A stretch of 64,000 nucleotides of DNA from an uncultured Prochlorococcus sp. (GCF_902536725.1 NZ_CACAYO010000002.1:81685-145684), one strand, 5' to 3'; positions 28,625 to 37,267 are shown, counted from the stretch's first letter. The notes: generated from the letters alone by a model not told the origin. Made by a program: numbers and translations.

Positions 28625-28755
28625 TTAATTCTTTCTAATGATTTAATCAACTTACCTCCATCTTGGTCATCATCATCATTTGAAGCGAAAAATAAAAAAA
28701 ATATTCCTAGAGAAGCTATAGATAGCGAAATTGACAATACAGAAAGCTCATCCAT
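28621..28755 (-). CDS. 44-aa membrane microprotein with acidic DDDDQDGG motif
   Basis: One helix about 5-24 (SVLSISLSIASLGIFFLFF) followed by SNDDDDQDGGKLIKSLERIN. The acidic box plus GG and LI is shared with the 60-aa protein at 29891 (DDDNNDDQDGGMLIPAY), so the two are likely a family. Overlaps the 40-aa gene at the stops. Confidence 0.65.
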   Translation of the reverse strand: MDELSVLSISLSIASLGIFFLFFASNDDDDQDGGKLIKSLERIN

Positions 28756-28873
28756 AAATTAAAATTTTTTTTATGATAAACGAAAAAAATCAAAAGACAG
28801 TAAAGAAATACACATTCTCGAAAATAAATATTTCTTTTATTTGTAAAATGAAAAAATACATGCGAACTATATC

Positions 28874-29149
28874 GTGAAAGTTATTATATCCTCCCCCTGT
28901 AGTGCAAGCGTAATAATTCAGTATGGAATAAAAAGTTGGCCTGTTTGGGAATGTGAGCCAAGCAAATTTCAATGGAATTACGATGATAAGGAAATTTGCT
29001 TAATTATTGAAGGTCAAGCGAAAATATGTACCCAAAACGGTGACATTTACGTTATAAAAGCTGGAGATCTTGTTAAGTTTCCTGCTGGACTTAAATGCGA
29101 ATGGGAAATAACCAAAAGTATAAAAAAACATTATCGATTGGGTAGCTAA
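28874..29149 (+). CDS. Small cupin protein (Cupin_3/DUF861 type)
   Basis: 91 aa, GTG start. WPVWECEPSKFQWNYDDKEICLIIEGQAKI, then VIKAGDLVKFPAGLKCEWEI, is the single-cupin pattern of the DUF861 group (ethanolamine utilisation/(S)-ureidoglycine-like cupins). Function unknown. The minus-strand frame across it is rejected. Confidence 0.82.
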   Translation: MKVIISSPCSASVIIQYGIKSWPVWECEPSKFQWNYDDKEICLIIEGQAKICTQNGDIYVIKAGDLVKFPAGLKCEWEITKSIKKHYRLGS

Positions 29150-29240
29150 ATTTTAGAAAAAAGAGTTTTTCTTCTTTACTGTTAAGTCAATGTAGATAAA
29201 ATATGGTTAATAAATAATCTTCAAGAAGGAAACTAATATT

Positions 29241-29411
29241 ATGCCTTTTACTGATCAAGAATATTTTGAGGTTATTGAAAAAAATGAAATAGTAAAAAAG
29301 GCCTTTGAAAATATTAAGCAAATTTGCATTGATTTACAAAAACAAACAAATTGTCCTGAAGAGGATCTAAAAGATTTTCTTGAATTTATTTCTAAACAAT
29401 GGAATAAGTAA
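29241..29411 (+). CDS. 56-aa soluble microprotein
   Basis: ATG preceded by AAGAAGGA. Helical and acidic, with two Cys (KQICIDLQKQTNCPEEDLKDFLEFI). The frame is clean and has a plausible ribosome-binding site. No family recognised. Confidence 0.6.
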   Translation: MPFTDQEYFEVIEKNEIVKKAFENIKQICIDLQKQTNCPEEDLKDFLEFISKQWNK

Positions 29412-29474
29412 TAATTAACGAGCCTTTAAATACTAAATTTAAAATTTCAATTTAGTTTTGTGACAGAATAAGTT

Positions 29475-29606
29475 TTAATCTAATTCCTTTTTAGGTTTTG
29501 TATTGATACTGGAAGTTCCCTTAGCAGCAGAAACGAAGAAAAAGAAGCCTACAATTCCTGATATACCAAATATCGCAGCCAAAGGATCAAAAGTGAAAGA
29601 AAACAT
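29475..29606 (-). CDS. 43-aa membrane microprotein
   Basis: Starts at the ATG of MFSFTFDPLAAIFG; an in-frame start 51 nt upstream is less likely. One helix about 9-27 rich in Gly and Phe (AAIFGISGIVGFFFFVSA), then a basic tail TKPKKELD. Size and layout resemble small thylakoid subunits, without a match. Confidence 0.6.
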   Translation of the reverse strand: MFSFTFDPLAAIFGISGIVGFFFFVSAAKGTSSINTKPKKELD

Positions 29607-29890
29607 AGAATTTATAAAATCAAGATAAATAATAGTTTTTGAATCAAAATTGTACAATTATTGTTAAGTATAAAAAATAACAATTTCGCGATTCATTATG
29701 TCATTATTAGTTTCTCAATAAGTTCAAGAAAATTATTATTCTAATTGATTTTGAAGAATAAAAATATCAATAAATACCAAAGATCTATTAGTGCGAAAGA
29801 GAAAAGTTTTTAAAAAATATTTATAAAATATTGAATAAAACACTACCCAGAGGATCCACAATTGTTGTTTCTTTAGATTAATATCGATTT

Positions 29891-30073
29891 ATGACAGAAC
29901 TCTATTCAGCTTCTTCCTCAGTAAGTCCTTTTACAGCGCTAATATGGTGCCTTTATCCACTAGCTGTACTCGTAATTATTGAATTACTTCTGGGAGGTGG
30001 GTTTGACGATGACAATAATGACGATCAAGATGGTGGAATGCTAATACCTGCTTACTCTAGATCAGACGTTTGA
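29891..30073 (+). CDS. 60-aa membrane protein with acidic DDDNNDDQDGG motif
   Basis: One helix about 13-35 (FTALIWCLYPLAVLVIIELLL), then GGGFDDDNNDDQDGGMLIPAYSRSDV. The acidic box could bind divalent cations. Paralogue-like to the 44-aa protein at 28621 in helix-then-acidic-box layout and in the DDQDGGxLI string. Preceded by a 230-nt AT-rich spacer. Confidence 0.68.
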   Translation: MTELYSASSSVSPFTALIWCLYPLAVLVIIELLLGGGFDDDNNDDQDGGMLIPAYSRSDV

Positions 30074-30110
30074 ATTTTTTAAATTAAATACTCATAAAAG
30101 ATTTAATTAA

Positions 30111-30251
30111 TTGGCCAATAATATTAATACAACTCATATTTCTCTAATTATACTTATTGTTCTAATGATTTCCTCTCTAGCCTGGCTCATCTTAAGAACC
30201 CTTAAGGAAGGTAGAAAAGCTCTAACAGAAATAAATAAGGATAGATCGTGA
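30111..30251 (+). CDS. 46-aa membrane microprotein
   Basis: TTG start. Helix about 10-28 (ISLIILIVLMISSLAWLIL) followed by a basic tail RTLKEGRKALTEINKDRS. 37 nt after the acidic 60-aa gene, so possibly the same transcript. Confidence 0.52.
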   Translation: MANNINTTHISLIILIVLMISSLAWLILRTLKEGRKALTEINKDRS

Positions 30252-30668
30252 AAAACAATAAACATTTAAAAAGAAGAATTTGATTAGATTTTTAAAACTC
30301 TTAAATTTATAGGTTTTACTAACTAAATAAATATATTCCAAAAATTTAAAAAATTTACCTTCTCAAAGTTTTGGGAAAGCATAATAAACTTAAATAAATA
30401 CTAGAATTTGTTTAATTGCTAAGTTAAAAATTACCAATCTGTTCAAATCCCATTTTTATGAAAGGCTCATCTTTATTATTACTTTGATAAATAAATGCAT
30501 CTAAATTCTTTACTTTATATTTGTTCTATATCTTTATTCATTTATATAATGGCGCTGTTTTGGAGAGACTTGCCAAATCAAAAAAAGTGAATAAATAATA
30601 TTAATTTTGTTGCTTATCAAAATAAATTGGGTTATTAATTTATTATTGGATTTAATTTTTTTATATAA
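30252..30668. other. 417-nt AT-rich spacer
   Basis: No gene supported. On the minus strand around 30440-30530 there is a 30-codon open stretch without a usable start (its end reads FIKMGFEQIGNF), which could be the tail of a decayed gene. A 13-codon ATG frame near 30549 is too short to call. No terminator hairpin seen. Confidence 0.5.
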
Positions 30669-30833
30669 ATGCTGAAAGAATCTTCAAATAACAATAACAA
30701 AAACATATTCTCAAAAACAAATAGTATTGCAAAAGAAAAGATGATTTGCAAGGACGGATTTTGTTCATTACCAAATCAAGATGATATTCCAAAACTAGAT
30801 TCAAATGATATGAATTTATTTGATCCTATTTAG
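30669..30833 (+). CDS. 54-aa soluble microprotein with CKDGFC motif
   Basis: ATG start. Asn/Ser-rich first half, then MICKDGFCSLPNQDDIPKLD. Two Cys six residues apart could bind metal or form a disulfide. No hydrophobic segment. Not recognised. Confidence 0.58.
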   Translation: MLKESSNNNNKNIFSKTNSIAKEKMICKDGFCSLPNQDDIPKLDSNDMNLFDPI

Positions 30834-30901
30834 TAAATAAATAATATTTTGATAAATTAAAGATTAAATTGATAATGTTAGATTCTTTGAATATTTAATT
30901 T

Positions 30902-31237
30902 ATGTTTAATGACTTTTTAAACGCATATAAAGAGTTTTGGATTAAAGCTACAGACTTCAAAGGATTCACATCTCGATCGGACTGGTGGTTAGTTCAACTA
31001 GCGAATCTTATAATTTCTTTCCTAACTATCCCAATATTTTTAAAAACGTTTGGTTTCAATGCTTATGGAATAGTTTGTATCATTCCTCAAATAGCTATTG
31101 ATGTAAGAAGAATCAAAGATTTTGGAAAAGATTGGAAATGGATCTTTATTAATTTAATACCTATCTTAGGATGGATCTTGTGGTTCATCTGGCTAGGCTT
31201 TGGTAAGACTGGTAATGGGAAAAATAAACTTATATAG
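30902..31237 (+). CDS. DUF805 family membrane protein
   Basis: 111 aa. FTSRSDWWLVQLANLIISFLT is the usual first block (R..FW type) and the middle has IDVRRIKDFGKDWKWIFINLIPILGWILWFIWLGF, matching the R-R-hD-G-W pattern of DUF805. Three predicted helices. Function of the family is unknown. Confidence 0.85.
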   Translation: MFNDFLNAYKEFWIKATDFKGFTSRSDWWLVQLANLIISFLTIPIFLKTFGFNAYGIVCIIPQIAIDVRRIKDFGKDWKWIFINLIPILGWILWFIWLGFGKTGNGKNKLI

Positions 31238-31248
31238 AAATTAACTCC

Positions 31249-31566
31249 TCATTTTTTTCTTTTTTTAAAATCTACAAATCTTACCTTTTCTCTTAACTCT
31301 ATTTGTTTTTCAAGAATTCTAAACACATGCATCTCGCATTCGGTTAACTTAAGAAACTGATCGAGTGTATCTTTATCTTCTTCATCAAAATTATCGAAAA
31401 CTTCTGAAATTGCAGTACTATTTCTAGAAATAAAAGCCTCTGCGACATCTCTTGGATTCTTGCCTGATTCGAAATCCTGAAAAGCTTCATAAGAATTAAG
31501 TTCTCTAGTTAACCATTTAAACCATGGTTCATTTTTATTATTTTTTTTATTTATGATTTTCTTCAT
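31249..31566 (-). CDS. 105-aa helical hypothetical, paralogue of 20554-20820
   Basis: Very charged at both ends (KKIINKKNNKNE and REKVRFVDFKKRKK). The core repeats the plan of the 88-aa protein: WFKWLTREL, PRDVAEAFISRN, DQFLKLTECEMHVFRI. Convergent with DUF805, 11 nt apart. Function unknown. Confidence 0.68.
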   Translation of the reverse strand: MKKIINKKNNKNEPWFKWLTRELNSYEAFQDFESGKNPRDVAEAFISRNSTAISEVFDNFDEEDKDTLDQFLKLTECEMHVFRILEKQIELREKVRFVDFKKRKK

Positions 31567-31771
31567 GAAAAAATTTTTACTAGTTTAATCATTATTAGTT
31601 ATTCATTTTTTGACAGCTGTAAAAATACTTATTTTAAAAATTCAATTAAAGATTAATCTTATTTTTTACAAAATAACTAGCTTAATTACCATAAAGCTCT
31701 TTAAAGAATAAGTATTTATTACTCATTTTTTTGTATATGAGATAGCTAGAATTTATTTTTAGTAAAGTTCA

Positions 31772-31990
31772 TTGTCTATTCCATTTTACGACTTTCCTGC
31801 ATCTCCAATTTTAATAGTTGGTGCTCTTGGCATTGCAGTAGCGATAGCAGTTTTTTTTGTCTCTTACCAAAAATATTTCAATTCTCCTTTGAACAAAGAG
31901 ATTGCAGAAAAGAAAAAAGCCTTAATTAAGGAACAAAAAGAATTAAATGAAAGATTAGAAAAAATAGAACAAGATTTAAAAAATTTATAA
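31772..31990 (+). CDS. 72-aa membrane protein with coiled-coil tail
   Basis: TTG start. Helix about 12-30 (ILIVGALGIAVAIAVFFVSY) followed by a heptad-like charged tail (KEIAEKKKALIKEQKELNERLEKIEQDLKNL). The tail would form a coiled coil on the cytoplasmic side. No match to a named family. Confidence 0.65.
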   Translation: MSIPFYDFPASPILIVGALGIAVAIAVFFVSYQKYFNSPLNKEIAEKKKALIKEQKELNERLEKIEQDLKNL

Positions 31991-32076
31991 AAAATTACTT
32001 TTAAATAGAGATGAGTTAATGATCTCGAATTCAAGACCTTAATTTTTTTAACAGGAATTTTGGTCTATAAGTGGAT

Positions 32077-32232
32077 ATGGATAAAGATCATCTTATTGAG
32101 TTAATTTCTAATAGTCTTCTTTACGAGAGTAAAAATTCTGACTCTAATAGGAATCTTATTGACTTTAAAAATTACTTAGAAAGATTGAATCTAGATCAAT
32201 TGAGAACTATGTCTAAAGAATTTATTCTTTAG
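32077..32232 (+). CDS. 51-aa soluble microprotein
   Basis: ATG at 32077; an in-frame GTG lies 6 nt upstream. Acidic and helical (DKDHLIELISNSLLYES, then FKNYLERLNLDQLRTMSKEF). The desaturase gene follows after 53 nt. No family recognised. Confidence 0.55.
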   Translation: MDKDHLIELISNSLLYESKNSDSNRNLIDFKNYLERLNLDQLRTMSKEFIL

Positions 32233-32285
32233 TATGGTTTTAAAATTTCTTTATTGTTTATTAAATAATCAATACTTTTTAAAAA

Positions 32286-33419
32286 TTGTTATTATCAAAA
32301 ATTAAGAGATATATGCTTAAATTAAATAGAGGCGATTTTTTAATAAAACCATTTTTAAAAAGAAATAATATTAGAGCTTCTTATCAAATTATTTCTACTA
32401 TCTTCCCAATCTTTTTTATTTGGTTAATCGTCTACCAAATAATAAATCAACCTTTTTCATTATTTATTAAAGGATTTCTATTGATACCTTTTTTAGTTCT
32501 TCTAACTCTATTCTCTTCTCGAACGTTCTCATTAATGCATGATTGCGGTCATAATTCTCTTTTTACAAAACGGAAATTAAACCGCCTTTTTGGATTTTTA
32601 CTTGGATTGGTTAATGGTATACCCCAGAAGTCATGGTCAATTGATCATGCATTTCATCATAGAAATAATGGAAATTGGGAAATTTACAAAGGGCCGATAG
32701 ATGTTTTAAGTCTTAAAGATTATGAATCTCTTACAAAAAGAGAGCAAATATTTTATAAAGTAAGTCGAAACTGGATGATGCTTTTCCCGGGCGGTTTTTT
32801 TTACCTAGTGTTAAAACCCAGATTAGGACTTATCATTATTATTTTTAATTTCATTAAAGATATACTAGAAGAGACTTTTATCAAAATAAAAAAAAGGGAA
32901 ATTCCTCAACTTTTAGCTATTAATTCAAGAGTCAAACCACCTTTTTCTGATTATGGAGATAATTTTAATGAACTATGTGAATTAGTAATCAATAACATAG
33001 TAGTGATAATAGGATGGATTTTTATGTGTAAATGGTTGGGATTAGTATTTTTTATATCATTTTATTCCATTGTATTAACCTTATCAGCAGCAATTTTAAT
33101 ATGTGTTTTTTTCGTGCAACATAACTATGAGAATGCATATGCTAAAAATACAAAGAATTGGGATCTGATCGATGGAGCGATTTTAGGTAGTAGCAATTTA
33201 GATATCCCTAACTGGCTAAATTGGTTTTTAGCAGACATATCCTTCCACAGCATTCATCATCTCTCTGAGAGAATACCAAATTACAACTTAAGAGCTTGTC
33301 ATAAAGCAAATATTCATTTGCTCCAACAATCAAAGTTCTTAAAATTAAGCGATTTTGCAAACTGCTTCAAATATATTATTTGGGATAATAAAAATGAAAA
33401 ATTAATTCCAATAAATTAA
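32286..33419 (+). CDS. Membrane fatty-acid desaturase-like protein
   Basis: 377 aa. The three His boxes of di-iron membrane desaturases are present: HDCGH at 85-89, HAFHH at 121-125, and SFHSIHH about residues 310-316. At least four hydrophobic segments. The set differs from the DesA-type gene at 34995, so the double-bond position or even the substrate (lipid or carotenoid) may differ. TTG start; M10 is a possible alternative start. Confidence 0.84.
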   Translation: MLLSKIKRYMLKLNRGDFLIKPFLKRNNIRASYQIISTIFPIFFIWLIVYQIINQPFSLFIKGFLLIPFLVLLTLFSSRTFSLMHDCGHNSLFTKRKLNRLFGFLLGLVNGIPQKSWSIDHAFHHRNNGNWEIYKGPIDVLSLKDYESLTKREQIFYKVSRNWMMLFPGGFFYLVLKPRLGLIIIIFNFIKDILEETFIKIKKREIPQLLAINSRVKPPFSDYGDNFNELCELVINNIVVIIGWIFMCKWLGLVFFISFYSIVLTLSAAILICVFFVQHNYENAYAKNTKNWDLIDGAILGSSNLDIPNWLNWFLADISFHSIHHLSERIPNYNLRACHKANIHLLQQSKFLKLSDFANCFKYIIWDNKNEKLIPIN

Positions 33420-33422
33420 TAC

Positions 33423-33575
33423 TTAATTCAACCTTCTTCTCAATTTTCTTTTTAGAGGAATACTGCTATATGCATGAGTACCAATGGATGGAGGCAAGTC
33501 ATTCTTTAAAGGATGCATAAAAGCATTTGCCATACTCTCTAACATTTTCGAAAGCCAAGTAATTAATGATTTCAT
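33423..33575 (-). CDS. 50-aa basic microprotein
   Basis: ATG start. Helix-like N-terminus (KSLITWLSKMLESMANAFMHPL), then NDLPPSIGTHAYSS and a strongly basic end LKRKLRRRLN. It could lie on a membrane surface. 3-nt convergent gap to the desaturase. Confidence 0.55.
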   Translation of the reverse strand: MKSLITWLSKMLESMANAFMHPLKNDLPPSIGTHAYSSIPLKRKLRRRLN

Positions 33576-33861
33576 CTGAACATCTATAAAGTATACTTTT
33601 TTATCATCTAACTAAATTTCTGAAAAGTAAATCAGTCTTTATGCTGATTTTTTAAGAAGATTTGCTTATAAATTAATATTAAATAATTAAAGTTATTTTT
33701 TACTTTTGTGTTTAAAAACAGTGATATTACTATCTTTTTCAAAGTAAACCAGTTGAAAAAATTTAGTAAATAATACTTATTTTTTCTGATTCACTTAATA
33801 AATTTAATTTTTGAACATAAATTCGTGCTATATCTCTATTCCAAATAAATCCAACAATATT

Positions 33862-34020
33862 ATGAATGATTCATTTGTTTCTACCAACCAGAATAAAGAA
33901 ATAGATTCTATTAATTCATATTTCGAGTGTATTACTGAATGCAGTATTGTGGATGGTCATCAAGAATGTATTACTCGTTGTTTAGAAGTTCATTTAAAGG
34001 GAGGTGATCAAAATGAATAA
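33862..34020 (+). CDS. 52-aa protein with twin CX3C motifs
   Basis: The ATG at 33862 is preferred over a TTG 51 nt upstream. Two CX3C motifs (ECITEC and ECITRC) are separated by 9 residues and sit on what should be a helical hairpin. This geometry resembles small twin-CX3C proteins that bind metal or form disulfides, but no homology is claimed. The next gene starts inside its end (8-nt overlap) after a GGAGGTGA ribosome-binding site. Confidence 0.65.
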   Translation: MNDSFVSTNQNKEIDSINSYFECITECSIVDGHQECITRCLEVHLKGGDQNE

Positions 34021-34165
34021 AAAAAATTCACCTCAAAGGAAAACAACTTTAAAATGGAACTCGAATGGAGAGCTTTCCGAAATTGATATGTTAAGAATTT
34101 TAGAAAAGATATCATCACACGATCTTAATAAATGTGAATTAACATGCGATTCTGATACAAATTAA
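34013..34165 (+). CDS. 50-aa basic microprotein coupled to the twin-CX3C gene
   Basis: ATG overlaps the end of the upstream gene by 8 nt and has a strong GGAGGTGA site (34000-34007), which supports real translation. Basic N-terminus (NKKNSPQRKTTLKW), then helix (EIDMLRILEKISSHDL), and two Cys at the end (CELTC). The pair may function together. Confidence 0.65.
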   Translation: MNKKNSPQRKTTLKWNSNGELSEIDMLRILEKISSHDLNKCELTCDSDTN

Positions 34166-34294
34166 GTTTTTAAATATATTTACCAATACTGCTGATAAAA
34201 AGGCAGCTTATGGGATTTGTGTAGGATTTTAATTAATCAGATTACAATCAAGATTTAGAATATTTTCAAAAAACTTTAGTTTTTATTTTAAAAA

Positions 34295-34435
34295 TTAATT
34301 TTTAGAACTCCTAATTTTTTTTAAGAATGTTTTACTAATTTCTTTTTTTGTTAGTTGAATCGGTTTTACTAATCCTGAATCACCATGGGTTGGACAATAA
34401 TAAGTCATAAGCATCCAATTTTTTTCTTGATCCAT
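34295..34435 (-). CDS. 46-aa microprotein with CPTHGDSG segment
   Basis: ATG start. Sequence includes WMLMTYYCPTHGDSGLVKPI, then a Lys-rich end. The C..H pair might be part of a metal site but there is only one Cys. Coding status from clean frame only. Confidence 0.48.
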   Translation of the reverse strand: MDQEKNWMLMTYYCPTHGDSGLVKPIQLTKKEISKTFLKKIRSSKN

Positions 34436-34624
34436 AATTAATAACTTTTTAAATAATGATTAAGTAGTTAGGATGAATTTTGAAAAAATTGCTTTTTTTT
34501 AAGCTTTTTTTCTTTTTTACTTAATAATTTATAAAAAATTTGAATCTATCCTCACAAAATAGATATAAATACGCATGACTTAAAAAAAAAAAACTGCTAT
34601 TTATAAATTAATTTAAGATTATTC

Positions 34625-34756
34625 ATGTCCCTAGAATCCATATTGATGGTACTTGCTCCAATCTGTCTTTTTACCGTAGGAGTTATTGTTTTACCTATTT
34701 TAGTGAAACCACGTAAACAATCTGGTTTACCTAAGAGGTATATACGTGGTCTTTAA
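34625..34756 (+). CDS. 43-aa membrane microprotein
   Basis: ATG start. Helix about 5-27 (SILMVLAPICLFTVGVIVLPILV) followed by a basic tail KPRKQSGLPKRYIRGL. Layout like small thylakoid subunits; no named match. Confidence 0.58.
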   Translation: MSLESILMVLAPICLFTVGVIVLPILVKPRKQSGLPKRYIRGL

Positions 34757-34994
34757 ATTAATTAAGCTTTAAGTACAGCTAAGATAATCAGCATTAAAAT
34801 TAATAATTAATAAGATCGGGATAAAAGATTAAAATTAAAAAATGTTTGGCACAAATAGTTTAATACGAAGATGAAATTAAAATCTTAAAAACTTTATCGA
34901 AAAAATTTTAAATTCTTTTCATTATGAGATCCTGTGATGGATAATAGAATATATAAATTAACTTTTATTTAACAAAATTCTTAACCAAAAAAAT

Positions 34995-36161
34995 TTGAGT
35001 AATATACATTTTTCAGGTCTTAAGGGCCAAGCGCTTGTAATCGAGGATAAAGATATTCCAAGCATAAAAGAATTTCAGAATGTTATCCCAGATCACTACT
35101 TTAAGAGCAATACCAAAACTTCATTAAGGTATCTTTTACAATCAGCATTAATTCAATCATTAGTAGTTGCGATAGGGTTATCTATTCCATTTACCCCCCA
35201 AATGATCCCAATTTGGATTATTTACGCATTACTATCAGGTACCACTGCAATGGGATTCTGGGTAATTGCTCATGAATGTGGACATGGAGCATTCTCTAAA
35301 AACAAGATATTGGAATCTATAATTGGTTATTTACTACATTCATTACTTTTAGTGCCTTATTTTTCTTGGCAGCGTTCGCATGCAGTTCATCATAGATTCA
35401 CAAATAACATAACCAATGGAGAAACTCACGTACCTTTAGTAATTAAAGGGAATGGAGTTACAGAAAAAGTTGGGGGAGAAAAAGAATTACATTTTTCAAA
35501 TTCCTTAGGTAAGAAAAATTATGGAATTCTTCAACTTGTTTTACATCTAATTTTTGGCTGGCCTGCTTATTTACTTACAGGAAGTACAGGGGGTGTTAGA
35601 TATGGAACTTCAAATCATTTTTGGCCAATTAAACCATTTTCTAAAGCATTATGGCCATCAATATGGGCCAAGAAGGTTTGGATATCAGATATTGGTGTAG
35701 GTTTGACATTATTAGGCATTATTTATTTAGTTCTCAAGTGTGGAATATTTCCAGTTATTGCTCTATATTTTGGTCCTTTATTAGTGGTTAATTGTTGGCT
35801 AGTAGTTTATACATGGCTTCATCACACAGATTCTGATGTACCTCATCTTTCAAATACGGAATTTTCCTTTATGAGAGGGGCATTTCTATCTATTGACAGG
35901 CCTTACGGTAAAGTCTTTAATTTACTTCACCATAATATAGGTTCTAGCCATGTCGTTCATCATGTATGTCCAAAGATCCCCCATTATCATGCAAAAAAGG
36001 CAACTGTCTTAATTAAAAAAGCCTTTAAAAAAGCATATCTTTTTAATCCTGATCCAATACATAAAGCTCTATGGAATATTGCTTGCAATTGCGTTGCTGT
36101 GAAGTCAGAAATCAAAAGAGGAAGATACATATGGCAATCTTCATACAAAATGATGGATTAA
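34995..36161 (+). CDS. desA: DesA-type omega-6 (delta-12) fatty-acid desaturase
   Basis: 388 aa, TTG start. His boxes: HECGHG at 93-98, HAVHHR in RSHAVHHRFTN, and HVVHH in GSSHVVHHVCPKIPHYHA. The TNxITNGETHVPL context after box 2 is that of acyl-lipid delta-12 desaturases, which put the second double bond in membrane lipids, a cold and light-tolerance trait. The symbol is by family resemblance. Confidence 0.86.
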   Translation: MSNIHFSGLKGQALVIEDKDIPSIKEFQNVIPDHYFKSNTKTSLRYLLQSALIQSLVVAIGLSIPFTPQMIPIWIIYALLSGTTAMGFWVIAHECGHGAFSKNKILESIIGYLLHSLLLVPYFSWQRSHAVHHRFTNNITNGETHVPLVIKGNGVTEKVGGEKELHFSNSLGKKNYGILQLVLHLIFGWPAYLLTGSTGGVRYGTSNHFWPIKPFSKALWPSIWAKKVWISDIGVGLTLLGIIYLVLKCGIFPVIALYFGPLLVVNCWLVVYTWLHHTDSDVPHLSNTEFSFMRGAFLSIDRPYGKVFNLLHHNIGSSHVVHHVCPKIPHYHAKKATVLIKKAFKKAYLFNPDPIHKALWNIACNCVAVKSEIKRGRYIWQSSYKMMD

Positions 36162-36277
36162 AAATATAATAAGAATCAATTCTTTATCACATTAATTTAC
36201 GCAAATCTGAAAAGAATATAAAAGAATTAGCAATAACAAATTTTTCATCTTAGAAAATACCTAATTAAAATAGTCTT

Positions 36278-36439
36278 ATGAGTGGTGACAATTTGCATGG
36301 CAAGCAACCAATTAAATTTTATTCGGAAAAAATAACACTTACAAAAGTTGAATTATTAGAAAGACAGTTGAATTTAGGCGAAAAAATTTCAGATTTAGAT
36401 CAAAAGCACAAAGAATGGAGCAAAAAACTATTAGGTTGA
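36278..36439 (+). CDS. 53-aa soluble microprotein
   Basis: ATG start. Charged and helical (SEKITLTKVELLERQLNLGEKISDLDQKHKEWSKK in two parts). Ends 52 nt before the decayed methyltransferase. The partial gene at 63988 also begins MSGD, which may be coincidence. Confidence 0.52.
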   Translation: MSGDNLHGKQPIKFYSEKITLTKVELLERQLNLGEKISDLDQKHKEWSKKLLG

Positions 36440-36490
36440 TCATCTAATTTGATGAATATTAATTACTTTTTGATATTTCTATTTGCCTTA

Positions 36491-37101
36491 TCAAGAAACT
36501 TTTCTGTAAATTATTGAAAAATTATTTGCAGGCATACTAATAATATTCTCTTGAGAAAAACCATTTTTCATACTCTCATCAGAAACTTCCTCAAGATTTT
36601 TTATACCCCAAAGATTATTTTGGATTTTTAATGAATTATCAAAATAATAATTACTTTTACTTGTATGCTTATTATAAATTTTAAATGGCCAATACAAAAT
36701 CAAAAATTCTCTTTTATTGAGTAATTTTCTTGAATCTCTAAAGAGTGCTACAGTACATGATCATTCTGCTACATGAATCATATTTATAGAAATTATTCCT
36801 TGCAAAGAATTAGCTAATATCAATGGAATTTTCCAAGGAATTTTTTTTACATCAATCGCAAGAGGCATGGCATTTTCTTGGTTAGCTCTTCATACTCAAT
36901 CCAAGAACTTATGCTTTTTCTATGCGCTAACTCTGAGTCACTTGTTTGCCAAATTATTTCAGGAAATCGTTTTTGAAAAACACTCCATTTTCACCACTGC
37001 CACTTCCGATTTCTAATACTGAACCTTTTTTTATAATTCGGGATAGTACATCACTAATGCATTCTCTATTTCTTTGAGTTGCCGAAAAAAAAGTCTATTA
37101 T
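36491..37101 (-). pseudogene. DUF938 (METTL26-like) methyltransferase, decayed
   Basis: On the minus strand the family can be followed in pieces through different frames: ATQRNRECISDVL, then SVLEIGSGSGENGVFF (SAM motif), then KRFPEIIWQTSDSELAHRKSIS in another frame, then PLAIDVKKIPW in a third, then GIISINMIHVAE interrupted by a TGA where the family has Trp, and finally SNYYFDNSLKIQNNLWGIKNLEEV and MPANNFSIIYRK. That is at least three frameshifts and one in-frame stop. The last ~70 codons remain open. Unusual survival in a streamlined genome. Confidence 0.85.
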
Positions 37102-37156
37102 CCAAAATAAAAAAAATTGGGCGATTCAGTAAAAATAATAATTCTAAAATCCTTGA

Positions 37157-37267
37157 TTATTTAACCTTTCTCAATTTTGGAGTATTGAAAAACATTATTT
37201 TAAGGCTAAAGAATAATATTGAAACTGTAAGAGCAGGCAAGATATAAAGTATTAAATCAGAACTCAT
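37157..37267 (-). CDS. 36-aa membrane microprotein
   Basis: ATG start. One helix covers residues 5-25 (LILYILPALTVSILFFSLKIM), basic end KLRKVK. Lies just upstream of the decayed methyltransferase. Coding evidence is the clean frame and hydrophobic pattern. Confidence 0.52.
   Translation of the reverse strand: MSSDLILYILPALTVSILFFSLKIMFFNTPKLRKVK

Noticed and set aside
28790..28972. 60-codon minus-strand frame
   Set aside because: Overlaps the cupin gene at 28874, which has a recognisable fold motif.
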